Notes under the pieces: model-generated | Seen by the model: only the letters and a program-made list of their open reading frames with translations | The model's database searches: none | What the model was told of the DNA's origin: nothing | Position numbers and translations under genes: made by a program | Shown: piece by piece, positions 10,553-21,165 of the stretch | Layout: the number at the start of each line of letters is the position of its first letter | How positions within the stretch are numbered: the first letter of the stretch is position 1 | Source: Botrytis cinerea B05.10 | Taxonomy: Eukaryota > Ascomycota > Leotiomycetes > Helotiales > Sclerotiniaceae | Length of the DNA stretch: 64,000 nucleotides | Direction of reading: 5' to 3' | NCBI RefSeq assembly: GCF_000143535.2 | Contig: NC_037322.1 | Coordinates: forward strand, 1,488,001-1,552,000

Positions 10553-12785
10553 TGATACAAGAAATAATGGTGCAGGATGACTCCGAAGATTGCGAAGGAT
10601 ATATTGACGCTTACGTTGGTCGTGGGTTTGGCTTTTCCGGAAGATCTATATTGCAATCTACAAGGGGGCCAAATGCGTTTAGCATGAGTTTAGACGTGAC
10701 GATGCGATGCCCCAATATTAATGGTGGTTTCAAATTGTGCACTATCAGAATGGTAAGTTCCGGAATAGTATGCTACAACTTTCAGGCGAATGCGTTCGTA
10801 TGAGAGGTGAGGATATCATTAAGAATGCGCTTTCCGTTTTATGAGGCACATACGGGACAAGAACCAAGCTAAATAGCCAAATTCAAGAACAGGTATAAGT
10901 CTCTAATGAGTATCGTCATATCAAGTAAAACGAGATTTGAGCCTTAGAACTACCGTGTGTCATAAGATCTCAGAAGGGGTAGAGAGTCATTGCGAGTTCA
11001 AAGTCCAAAGTATCATCAAAAGTTATGTATCACCTCCATACATCTGCACTTCCTCTGCCACCTGACTACGCTTGAATCTGGAATTATCTGCCTATCATAC
11101 CGTTAGTCTAGTTCTTGTCCTTTTCATCATCGAACTAGATCCCACCATGTGAAAAGAGTGAGACGTATAGCAATGATGCCCGATGTGACCGGTAATCGTG
11201 CATAGAAGCGTATTGCTGTCTTCAAGGGTGACAGCCTATAGACCAACCTTGCAACATGTAGTTTTTCAATACCCAAAGTGAGTAAATGGCCGCGGGCTCG
11301 CGACACATGTGCTTGCGAACATCGAACGGAAGTATAGCGTGACATCGGGACCTGCCGTGGCTGGCGAACAATTGGTGTGTTAGCTACATAGTGAGGCATA
11401 AATTTCTTCCTTTATAGTGATTCCGCTATTCTTATGAGCTTTTGATAACTTGACTTGTCCGAGAAGCTGAAGAAGCAAGCAAGGAATCTTGAGCCGTTGA
11501 CGATGAGCTGCTGAGCAGGAGGGAGAGTTGTCTCGTCTGGGTAGTTAGTATGTCGATATTACCTGGAGTGATACATCATGGTAGGAGACTGAAAGTCTGA
11601 TTTTTTAGCAATACAACTATCTTTGGATCTCCTTCCCCCTCTCCCCTCGCTAAAAGTGGTTATTGAGCTGTCTGAAGATATGAAATCTAATTGGTGACGT
11701 GAGACCAGCCTGAACATCAGTGAAAGAGCTATGGCAGCAAGATCTGAACCGATCGCTCTACTGGCTGAGCTTGCACTCACCACGAGAGAACATGCATGAA
11801 GATTAATATGACATCTTTGAGAATCCGAGAAGGTTATGCAGCCGCGAGTGTGTCACAGTGTAGGCGATATAAATTCAGCTCGAAGCTCAAGGCCTCCTGA
11901 GAGGAAGTTCATAGAAGCAGCAGATAGAGAAATGGTTAGTCTTATCATCTGACTTTGCCAATCTTTCCACAATTTGAGCTCCGTTCGAGAATCACTGGTG
12001 ACTGCATTGAGTGGGAACGGAAACCAGCGTTGGCTTTGATTTGAAAATGTCTTAAAATACTTTGGAGGGAAAAGTTAATCAGAATATTCATATATCCAGG
12101 AGAATGCTTGGAAAGTTCCGCATACCGCTAGAAGTTCAATCCCAAATCAGAGCTATCAAGAGAGTGTGCCTCATTGAACAATTGAGGAAAGGTCAAAGGT
12201 GGGGAGCTCATTTCATATTCAACGTCTTTTGGTGGATAATTAGGTCAAGAATATAGGGGCGATTGGTTAGGGATAGCCTTTTCGAAGGATTCGAACATAA
12301 ATTATTGAATGCATCTGAATTGTGGGTGTTTTGAGAACTTGAGGCTAAGAAAAGGTTTGTTGGAAGGTCAACAGGTTGTAACAGTATGGCCCATTTAGGT
12401 GTTCGGAGGGGATAAATTTTGTTCCAGGGCTCGGACCACCACCACAACATCATACTGCTCAAGAACAACTTCTTGATTTAAACCCCAATATCTCAGACAG
12501 ACACAGGTAGTTAGTTGTCAAAGAACCTTGCCTCACGACATCTTTCTATCCCATCAATCATCTCAAAGAAAAAAGGGGGTTGAACAGGATGGAAATGTAT
12601 TGAATCACTTGTCACTATTAAACCTTGCATATGGTTTTGGTACTTACATTCATACTCTGTCACTTTCATAGGGCTCAACTTCATAAAGGAGATAACGACA
12701 AAGCTTTTGATATTTAGAGATCCTGCTCTAGTGCTATCGTAAGAAATTCTTCTAAAGTTCTCGAGAAGGCGACAGAAAAGGAAGC
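10553..12785. other. Spacer with possible coding debris
   Basis: The plus frame 10552-10803 (83 residues, MIQEIMVQDDSEDCEGY...) and fragments near 10804-11130 and 11180-11400 look protein-like, but are short and interrupted by stops, with no family resemblance. I treat them as possible debris of the neighbouring decayed genes and do not call them genes. Confidence 0.3.
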
Positions 12786-13120
12786 TCAACTCATATTATG
12801 AGTCGGGCATCTGATGTTAAAAAGGAGACTTCTTTCCTCTTCTGAAGAGCAACCAGCCGAACGGTACGTCTATTGAAGCAGATGCAAATGCAACGATATG
12901 AAAATTGCCACCGTACCTGGGACACAATCCTGCCAAATGACTTCTTTCCGTATGTCTCATTCTTCTTATTGCGTGCCAGTTGCGAGCAAAAACCTTCCCG
13001 TAATGCGCAGTTGTACCGCACGAGTGTGCCAGAAAGTCGAAGTATATGTCATCCGCCGTTTTTCTTCTGTTCAATAGCTACTCCCCTGTATTTAGTCATG
13101 TTCTGCGTTGGCACAGCCAT
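12786..13120 (-). pseudogene. Small two-exon gene with one internal stop
   Basis: Exon 1 (13120-12917, starting MAVPTQNMTKYRG) and exon 2 (12869-12786, TYRSAGCSSEEERS...) join in phase 0 across a 47-bp intron (GTACGG...CAATAG), giving 96 codons. One in-frame TGA lies at codon 24. Without it the frame is open throughout. A second overlapping frame is also open here, so the true frame is uncertain. No family is recognised. It may be a recent pseudogene, a splice variant I did not resolve, or chance. Confidence 0.33.
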
Positions 13121-13328
13121 CGGAAAACAAAAGGCAAGTTCTATTAGGCTCTCTTATGTGGTATGGAGAAAGCGAGAGAACTGACAGCCAAGGTTGGTTT
13201 TGTAATGGAACACTGAAGAGGATTTTGCACCGTCCAAGAAGAAAATCATATCTCTACATGTATATGTTCTTGCCCCTCTACCTGATGAGACTATGCCCCG
13301 TCATAGGTACCCTTCATACTTGGACTTA

Positions 13329-14246
13329 TTAGGAAAGGCGTTGGCGTTTATTCTCTTTCGCTTTATTGTATGCTGTGTTACAAATCCTCTTGCTTCTTCT
13401 CAACAAACCAGCATCGGAAGATTTTTCAGCATTTTTCAATTCGACATTGGTACTAGGAGGTTGGTTGACATCCTTCTTTTCCACTGACACTTCAATTGTC
13501 ATCCGGGGAACAAAATTATTGGCAGCATTTGCGGCAGCCAGAATCTTCTTATCCCGTCTTTGCCTAGAGCGAAGCTCAATCGCGGACATCTTACCTTTCG
13601 TATCAAGAAACTTTTTAGCAAGCGTAGCTTGGGATTGACCGGCCTGATTGTGTAGAAACTGCTGTAAACTTATTGCAGCACTGCAGGTGTTTGTGCGGAG
13701 TTGGGATGGAGGGGATCGAGACAGAGGTCCACTACTGTCTTCTTGTATTCCTTGATCATCTTGATTACTGAACTGTAGCTTGTGGCGAGTTTTTTCTGGC
13801 ACAGCTGGAATATCAGACCCAGCGCTACCTTCAGAAGTATAGCCGTCCTCGGAATCGTCTTCTCCCTCTTCGCAGTCATGTAATGCATTTCCAACAATCA
13901 TAAATTCAGCCTTGTCGATAGTAGGTCTTGATTCATCGATTCCTTGTTGTATACAATTGATGATGGCGTTAAGGGTAGTACCACAAGCATCAGCGGCAGC
14001 CATTCCATGTCGTAGGGTTTCCACGTTAGATGCTAACTGGTGAACCTTTTCGGACATTTCCTGTATCGGGATCTTCTCAGTGGCACCCTCGTTATCTTGT
14101 ACCGTCTCCAAGGGTGTTGTATTGGTATCAATTTCCTTTCCTTTGCGAGACTGCGCGTTGTTTTTGTCGCCTTGTGACATCTGTAAATGAGATTTACCAG
14201 TGTCGACTTGCTTGCCCTTTTGGGACCGCGTGTTGTGTAAAGTCAT
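13329..14246 (-). CDS. Disordered basic/acidic protein, 305 aa, unknown
   Basis: A single uninterrupted exon. Residues 6-50 contain two diverged copies of a ~24-residue unit (TRSQKGKQVDTGKSHLQ and AQSRKGKEIDTNTTPLE). A possibly helical segment follows (about 60-115, MSEKVHQLASNVETLRHG...), then an acidic stretch (CEEGEDDSEDGYTSEGS), a Ser/Pro-rich linker and a basic region (ELRSRQRRDKKILAAANAAN). The C-terminus is RRSKRICNTAYNKAKENKRQ, which looks like a nuclear localisation signal. No enzymatic motif is seen. The low-complexity composition suggests an intrinsically disordered nuclear protein (inference). It is one of the few intact frames in the 8-19 kb accessory stretch. Confidence 0.62.
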   Translation of the reverse strand: MTLHNTRSQKGKQVDTGKSHLQMSQGDKNNAQSRKGKEIDTNTTPLETVQDNEGATEKIPIQEMSEKVHQLASNVETLRHGMAAADACGTTLNAIINCIQQGIDESRPTIDKAEFMIVGNALHDCEEGEDDSEDGYTSEGSAGSDIPAVPEKTRHKLQFSNQDDQGIQEDSSGPLSRSPPSQLRTNTCSAAISLQQFLHNQAGQSQATLAKKFLDTKGKMSAIELRSRQRRDKKILAAANAANNFVPRMTIEVSVEKKDVNQPPSTNVELKNAEKSSDAGLLRRSKRICNTAYNKAKENKRQRLS

Positions 14247-15078
14247 TTCAAGTATTTAATGATCGTCTTTGCTTATTCTTTGATATTCCTAGGATTTTGA
14301 TTTGACAAGCTGTTCACGAGTGGCGTGTATTAAACGTAATAACTTCAATCCTTGAAAGGCAATAGGCTTCTGTGGCAAGAGGTACAATATTTTGTTTCAT
14401 GGATTGTGAAGACTTCGATATTTGTGATAAAAATTCGAAAGGTTGCTGGCTGGCTGTGTGCGTGTATTGATTGATAATGCGAAATGTCATAGAACATGGA
14501 ATTTTATTAAGCGAGCCGCTGTAAAGATAGAAAATTGGAAATATACAATTATGACTTGCTATTTGGTTTTTTGACTGATTTAATTGAGCAGAATAGGTTG
14601 TGGGAACGTGTTATCGTCAGTTCTGTAGCTAATGATCTAGTTTCTCAAAACGAAGTCTCAAAACAGGAGGCAAGGTTTCAACATACATGCGAATCTCCAA
14701 TTCAAAGAAGTGTCAATTTTTGATATAGGAAGATGAGCAGTGAAGGCAGATTCCATTAAATTTTCTATTGGGGATAAACTCTGTTTATAAAAGTACAAAG
14801 AATAGTAACGCCAGTATTCTATTCTCCCAACTGAAAGAGTGTTTTAGGAATCACCGATAGTACATCAATGCGAAGATTAAAGGCGAACATGTTTCTAAGT
14901 TCCGAAGGATTACAGAAAATGCCGTCTATTAGAATGAATAATTGATATCTAATTCTATAAGAACATGGAATAAACTGTGTATATCAATCACCACAAGGTA
15001 AACCCCATCAACAAAAGATCGGGCCTTCAACTAGTGCATGTTTCACTGATATCAAGCATGCTCTGCAAACACTGGCAA
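14247..15078. other. Intergenic spacer
   Basis: AT-rich, no convincing coding frame on either strand. It contains the promoter side of the 305-aa protein gene. Confidence 0.5.
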
Positions 15079-16156
15079 CTACTCTGCCCATTTCATTTGA
15101 GTCGCAGTAATGCGAAAGGTGAATCTCAAGCCATTTCTATTTCGTCCACTTATCGATGGCATCAGAGTTTGCTCCCGTCTTGTCCAGCTCAATCTTTCCA
15201 TCCAGCTTGCAGGCACGACTGGTGGAATATACCTCTCCGATGCGGGACTGGGTCGATCAGTTCTATAACTGAGTTTCGGTGTTGCGACTGGCTGACTTCG
15301 ATCAGCAATTCCGAGAAGCTTAGGGTGGCTCATCCGAGGTGCTTTATCAGTTGAAGCAGGAGACTGCTGCCTTTTCGAAACCTGACGACTGGCACCTGAG
15401 GATTACCGTTGTTTCTTCATTCTAACTAGACTTCCCCTTTTATTCCGCTTTATTTTGGATGTGCTTTTTCGTTGAGCTTTCGAAGTCTTCTCGAAAGCAC
15501 CGGGTTTTTGTTGCTGGCGGGCATCTTCCTCTTCTTCCCCTCGGGGTCGGTCTGGGTTTTTGGTGACTGTAGATAGAAGCTAGCTCATGGTACAGTGCAA
15601 GTCTAATCCATGCATGCCAAATTATAAGTAACTAGATTGTGAAACTGCAAATGGCTCATTCAACCAGGTAAAGAGTTATTTTTTCGAGTACGTAAAAAAC
15701 TTACATTCAACGAGGCAATGAATCTGCATGCAATTCCCGTACTCTAACTCCAGCTCAAATTATAATTCTTCCATCGAGGTTCTGGGTTCAATGATCTGGT
15801 TTGAAGAGCTTTTGCCGCAGAATATCTAGGCTCTTCTATTCTGGTGGGTTTGTTGACTCATTCAACGTGCGGCTTCAAGTGCAGGAGGAAAATTCGAGTT
15901 GAGTTGGCCAATAGTACCAGATGAACTCCATCTTGTCTCTGACGTGGGGTGTAAGGATAGATAGTAATTTCAGGTGCACTTTCCGGAATATTGCTTGCGT
16001 TGGCTGGCAAATTCTTGGCTTATGAGCTAGTTGGAGAGAAGATGTTAGTTTCCAGTCCTGAGAAACTCACAGATACCCATTGAAAAGATGTGGTGAAAGA
16101 AATGGGCTTGGCTGAAAAGTAGCCTTTTCATCGAAAGAGATAAGCTCAGCATTCAT
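15079..16156 (-). pseudogene. Decayed three-exon gene, unknown function
   Basis: Exon 1 starts at ATG 16156 (MNAELISFDEKATFQPSPF...) and ends at 16071 with a GTGAGT donor. A 44-bp intron with ACTAAC and CTAG leads in phase to exon 2 (16026-15705), which ends at a GTAAGT donor. Exon 3 runs from 15566 to 15079. The joined frame reads as a proline-, arginine- and serine-rich protein of about 300 residues. It is broken by TAA just inside exon 2, TGA midway in exon 2, a one-base frameshift near 15755, and TAA after RGSLVRMKKQR in exon 3. The frame stays open for 85-110 codons after the breaks. Conserved splice sites with several lesions indicate a pseudogene. No domain is recognised. Confidence 0.45.
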
Positions 16157-17261
16157 TGCTACGTATATCGCATTGGCAGAATGGCGGAAAAGTTTGATGG
16201 TGATGGTAATACTCGTTTTGTAGAAAATTATTAATTGATATTGAAGGTTAAAGTTTGATGGTTGCAGTTGTAGTTGTAGTTGTGATCAGAAAAAGACCAG
16301 GCGTTCGAAAATTGTGATTGAAGCTAGGATATCACATTTTCAATTCAATTTCACGCTTTAAAAGTTCTTTACACTCAACTTCTTTCAGAAGTCATCCATC
16401 AACAGAAATTAGAATATTCCTTCAGCAGACAACTGATATACCATGTTTTCCACTCTTTGACTTGAGCATGATCTTTAGAAATGCCTCCTATTTAGCCGAG
16501 CCGAAAGCTTCAAATCTCCATCTTGTTTTTTGAACAACATCTTATTTGTATTTGTCAGTCGAACAGTCAAAAGTATCAAAGTTGATTTTTGTTTTCACAA
16601 AAGCACCTTCAGAAAAGTTGTTAAAGTTGCACATGAAGGTATGTTTGTTGACATTCTCTTATTTATTTACCATGAATTGTTCTTCTGAAACTTAAGAAAT
16701 GTTTGGCCTGTCTTTCTTCTGCCTTATTCATATTGTACAACAGACAAAATATCAAACACTACCTGAGCTTTCACCTTTTGTATTCTTCGAAGAGATTTGA
16801 TAGATCAGGTAAGAAGGAAGTCTTGAATGGTATTATGTTTGTTGTCCTTGCACTTCCAGTTCATCTCTTCATGTTCATTAAAAGGCTAACAAGACTAAAT
16901 CAATTCTCTTAGCCCTTTCAGAAAATGCAGAAACATTATCAATATACTTCACAACAAGCATTTCAAAAAATAGATAGAGGAGCCATTGTGCTTGCCCTAT
17001 GTAATGCACATTTACCGCTGCGATTTACTCTGTTCAGCACAACAGTTGTGTATAAGGTAGAAATATCTAATTCATCATGCACAGTAAAATTTACTAACAA
17101 CAATCTAACAACAGATTAAGTCTTACATTTCGATATGTTGCCCTCTGCTAGATATCACAACTAGCACACCAACTATTCCTCAACATGCATTGTTTCCTCC
17201 AGTAGTCAAGCCCGCAAGCTCGAAGAGTCTCGAATTCACGTAGCATGGTTCTAGAATAGAC
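16157..17261. other. Intergenic spacer
   Basis: No supported gene. Short open frames on the plus strand (16318-17119) are leucine- and serine-rich translations of AT-rich DNA without splice continuity. Confidence 0.45.
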
Positions 17262-18846
17262 ATGCCAAGGGCTTTCTCAACCACCTAGAGTTCGGTCTAT
17301 TCCCCAATGGCTCGATTAGTCTTTGGTGCCTATGCGCAAACTTGACGATCGATCGGCACTTCTGCCAAAAATAGATCGGGGTCTGATTCTTTTCGTCCAT
17401 ATATTCCACATCCAATCGCTGGGTTGCAGTTGGATTCAAAATCCGCCAACGGCAATTTGTCTTGGAGTAATAATTGCTATAAAGATCCTAACGACAAGCC
17501 AGGCCCTTTCAGCATCAGCGTTCCAGTTATCCGGTGGCTTATGCTCCATCTATTCAGATCTCTCAGCCTCTATTCTGCAGAAAAATAACTGCAGTGGATG
17601 TTATTATTCAGTATGTTTCACCCAAAGATCATCGAAATTGGCATCCGTCACCGATGAATGATGTTAACAACCTTGAGTAGCCATAACACCAATTTACTCC
17701 AAAGTACGCGTTTGCAAGCTTTTTCGATATCGCCATGCCTCACTTTCTCGATCTTTTACTTGCCTTCATAGGCGGTAACAATACTTAGGAGGCGAAATGA
17801 CAAATTTTGACCAATCCGAAACAGGAGAGAGAGGGAAAGACAGGGAGAACTATTCCAAAATACACGAACCATAACGAGAATGGAATGGCGAGCGAGGAAA
17901 TTAATCTTGTTGCAGGTGATAGACCGGTCAGATCTCACCACATTCGCGATTCGTATCATGACGAGATTCGCAATGATACCATTCTGGCTGCCATTTGACC
18001 GACTGCTTAGCAATATCAAGCCTCCAAAGATCATGGAACAATGTACTTTGATGATGTTACTTGAGTCTGGCGGAGCGAGCGCAACCTTACATATGGAGCT
18101 GCGCTTCAAGAACATCTAGGTAGAAGCCCTCTCGACTGAACGATAGCGCCCAAACATCAGTGGAAGATCTGAAAGGGGAGACTGCATCCACTTTTCACCG
18201 TCGAGAGCGAAAGATTGTTGGATCTATGGCCTGGGGTTCTTGGCTTCTTTCCAAAATTTCAATTCGTAGTTGCCGGTTTGATGACTTTTTTTGGGCCAGG
18301 GAGTTTGTTCACTGTGGGTGTCCATTTTGTAGTTCACTTGGCTGGTCCGATATCTCATGTAGATTAATTCAGTAGAGCTCAGCCTTTTTTTATACCAATA
18401 TCAACATGTCTCCCAATGCATCGTCAACATGATTGAAAGTGCACCTCATTACGCTGCAGGTGAAAGCTGTACTCTTCTTATGACGGTTCATGAGACAATC
18501 TATCTTTTGCCGTCTGATTTCGAGATAGAAGGAGAACATGTTCAAGATGATACTCTTGATACCTTCTCGAGACTAGGGTAAGCCTGATAACGCAAGCAGA
18601 AATTTATCAAATCATTGACACCGTCCAGCACAAATCCAATCGCTCTTCTGACATGAGTGAGATTGAATCCAGCTTTAGCTCCAAAAAAGAAGCAGCTCTG
18701 TAAGTCCCTCCCATGTATAACGACTTTGATCAAGCAAGACATAAACCTTTTCTGAATCATGCTTTACATTACTAAACGCCAGTACCATGCCTATTCCTAT
18801 GCTAGATATATCCCCAAAATCTTTTGCAACAAGGGATGACTTTTAA
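17262..18846 (+). pseudogene. Possible decayed multi-exon membrane-protein gene
   Basis: From ATG 17262 the frame reads MPRAFSTT and continues protein-like to about 17586. It then shifts frame and continues to about 18365 with roughly ten stops. This part includes two hydrophobic stretches near 18225-18355 (VLGFFPKFQFVVAGLMTFF and FTVGVHFVVHLAG). A further segment from 18429 (MIESAPHYAAGESC...) ends at a GTAAGC donor (18578). Another GTAAGT donor (18700) joins in phase, via an ACTAAAC/CCAG acceptor, to a terminal exon 18783-18846 ending SPKSFATRDDF. The number of stops is only modestly below random expectation, so the 5' part is weak; the 3' splice structure is the better evidence. No family is recognised. 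Confidence 0.3.
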
Positions 18847-19445
18847 TCCTTTCGGACTCCGTTCTTTCGGCCCATATCTACTATCAATCTCCCACTCTAG
18901 AGTGCCTCGTGCCACTCTCACATATCTCCTCGAATCTCCCCCAAAAAGTTTTTTTGCGAAAAGGGAAGATCATTTTCTCTCCCTCTGGAAACCCGCACTT
19001 CTGCCACAAATTGGCAGCTGCCACTCACCGAGAATCCTGCACGTATACATGTTCCAAAAATTCATACAAATCCAATGTAGGAGACATAATCGCGAATTCA
19101 TTGTGGCAAGGCTGTAACTCCATGCAAGGTCAAAATAAAAAGTCATATGTTTGTGTGACTTCCCGTCAATCGATCTCCATCGCAAGTATTCAAAGTATAA
19201 TGCGGCGACAATAGCAATAGATTACTAGAACAGTAATTTCCATTTAGATTTCTCTTCCATGACTATAGAAATTAGCTAACCTAGCACAACAAAAACCAAC
19301 TCACCCCCGCCCGGAAATCTTCATATCCCACATCCCACGCCAAAAGCCCTCCTCTCACCTCACCTCATTATCCCATCACCACTCCCCCAAATTCACACTG
19401 CGCAAATATGAGCACGATTCCACCTGCCATCGCTTGACTCCCGCC
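18847..19445. other. Intergenic spacer
   Basis: No supported gene. CA/CT-rich sequence from about 19280 to 19445 resembles the 5' UTR and promoter of the small frame beginning at 19446. Confidence 0.45.
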
Positions 19446-19748
19446 ATGGCAAACAAGCAAACAAAGAAAACATCCACCCCCCCTCTCACCCAATTGGCGC
19501 AATCTCCTCGACGCCAAGCCAAAGCTGCAGCCACAATTCCTCTATTGGGACAATCGAGCCGGGAATCCTACGTCGCCAAGAACCGAGCGATGCTGCAGTT
19601 GAGCACATTTTCTATATACGGTCCGTCCTTTTGTCATGTAATCCGGGGAACTTTTCATCTGATGGGTGGGTGTGAAGAAGTAGAGTGGGGAGTTTTTTTT
19701 TTCTGGGTGAGTGAATGGGATGAGATGGTTTGGTGGAAATGGGTGTGA
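19446..19748 (+). CDS. Small basic protein, partial model
   Basis: A good start context (GCCATGG) opens a frame MANKQTKKTSTPPLTQLAQS, followed by an Ala/Lys-rich part and SSRESYVAKNRAMLQLSTF. This is coding-like for about 58 codons. Beyond about 19620 the frame becomes Trp/Phe-rich and is probably intron, so the true 3' exon is unknown. The listed end is the first stop in frame. The product would be short and basic; no family is recognised. It could also belong to the 5' leader of the BIM1-like gene downstream. Confidence 0.33.
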   Translation: MANKQTKKTSTPPLTQLAQSPRRQAKAAATIPLLGQSSRESYVAKNRAMLQLSTFSIYGPSFCHVIRGTFHLMGGCEEVEWGVFFFWVSEWDEMVWWKWV

Positions 19749-19814
19749 TATTGATATTGAATATATGAGCAGATTATGAGGGAATTAGTTGTAGTACCTT
19801 GTTGGTGCATATTT

Positions 19815-19840
19815 ATATGTATGTATGTATGTATGTATGC
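19815..19840 (+). repeat. (TATG)n microsatellite
   Basis: About six copies of a 4-bp TATG unit in non-coding DNA. Confidence 0.85.
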
Positions 19841-20036
19841 GATGTTCCTGCATGGACGGTCTAGACATTTGCAAAAGAATCGTTTCGTGGAATATCTTCT
19901 TAAGCAACGTCGATCTTTCTTGATTTTCGTATTTGGCTCTTGATCTGTGTCTTGAATTTTTTTTTTATTCTAATAGGAAGCTCTTCCAATCTTTGAGAAG
20001 TTCGTGCTCTAGATCACCACAGAAAGTTAATCCATC

Positions 20037-21049
20037 ATGGCTTCTTTCAATATCATTTTCCTTCTCTCGTTTCTCTCCTCCATCGTCTCCGCTCATTTCT
20101 CCATCGAGTATCCTCCACCGCGGGGTGATTCGTTTCTTCCGCCCGCTTCTCAGTGGGAATATCCATGTATGTATATCTATCCATGCTAGGGATCATCTCC
20201 TTCATTCCACTCTCATCCAATTCCATGCGTGTACTTTTGTTCTTCACACAATTTCTAACCTTCTCCCCTAGGCGCAAACATCAATACCACCGAGAACCGT
20301 ACTCTCTACCCTACTACTTCCTTCCCCATCAACCTTGACTTGCATCATGCATGGACATATGTATTCATCAACCTTGGTACGTCTCCTCCCTTGATCTCCC
20401 TCCACTCCATCTTTCCTACACCTCCTCTAATCTCCTCACCACACCCTCTAAATCTCCCAATTCGATCTAACACCTCCCCAGGCCTCGGTATAAACGGTTC
20501 CTCCAACCTCAACATCTCCCTCACACCCTCCCCCTTAAACACCACCGGATCCGGCTACCTCTGTCTCTCAGACTTCGATCTACCCTCCGGCGTCACCCTT
20601 GAAGATGGCATGAACGCCACAATCCAAGTCGTGACCGTTGGCGAAAGCGGAAGTGCACTCTACAACGTAAGCCTTTTCTCATTTCCAGTCATCTAATTTC
20701 CTCTATCCAAAAACACATGAAGATAAAAAGCATGAGAGGGAAAAACGAATGAAGAAAAAAAGGAACTCCAGAGCTAACAAACAAATAGTGCGCAGATATA
20801 ACCTTCTCCAGCAACGTCACTGCACTCAAAGCCTCAGACAACTCAACCCAGTGTCCTACCACCCCTGGTATCACAGTCACCACACTGACCGATGCCTCAA
20901 ACACCACTTCCGATTCCAGCTCCACAAACACCACATCCAGTACCTCTGCCTCTGGTACTTCAATCGGATCGAAAAGCGCTAGTGCTTCTTTAAGTGCTGT
21001 TGCTGTATTCCTGGGTGCTTTTGGTATCGCCGGACTGTTAGTAATTTAA
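20037..21049 (+). CDS. BIM1-like copper-binding GPI-anchored protein
   Basis: Four exons (20037-20166, 20272-20376, 20482-20666, 20789-21049) give 226 residues. A signal peptide (MASFNIIFLLSFLSSIVSA) is followed directly by His-Phe (HFSIEYPPPRG), so signal cleavage would expose an N-terminal His. Together with the LDLHHAW segment this matches the histidine-brace copper site of the LPMO-like X325/BIM1 family. That family is known for copper acquisition (Cryptococcus Bim1) and lacks proven polysaccharide cleavage. The paired cysteines (YPCANI, YLCLSD, CADITF, STQCPTT) also fit. The C-terminus is Ser/Thr-rich, ends in a hydrophobic tail (VAVFLGAFGIAGLLVI) and carries Gly/Ser omega-site candidates, typical of GPI anchoring. 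All intron junctions are canonical. It is convergent with the GSTK-like gene, with 116 bp between stops. Confidence 0.9.
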
Positions 21050-21165
21050 TTCCACGGAAAGGGATGAGGATCACGATATCAAAGGAGTAGAAAAGTATGG
21101 ACCGTCAAGGTACTTTGAGTACAGGATTCTGGACTGAGTCTAATGAAAACAAGCATTGTGTTAAT

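Noticed and set aside
10750..10785. Intron GTAAGT...TTCAG in the 83-aa frame
   Set aside because: Only 33 bp long, shorter than any other intron in the window; the frame is open with or without it.
17756..18115. 119-aa minus ORF opposite the 17-19 kb relic
   Set aside because: Antisense to the better plus-strand reading and lacks start context or domain.
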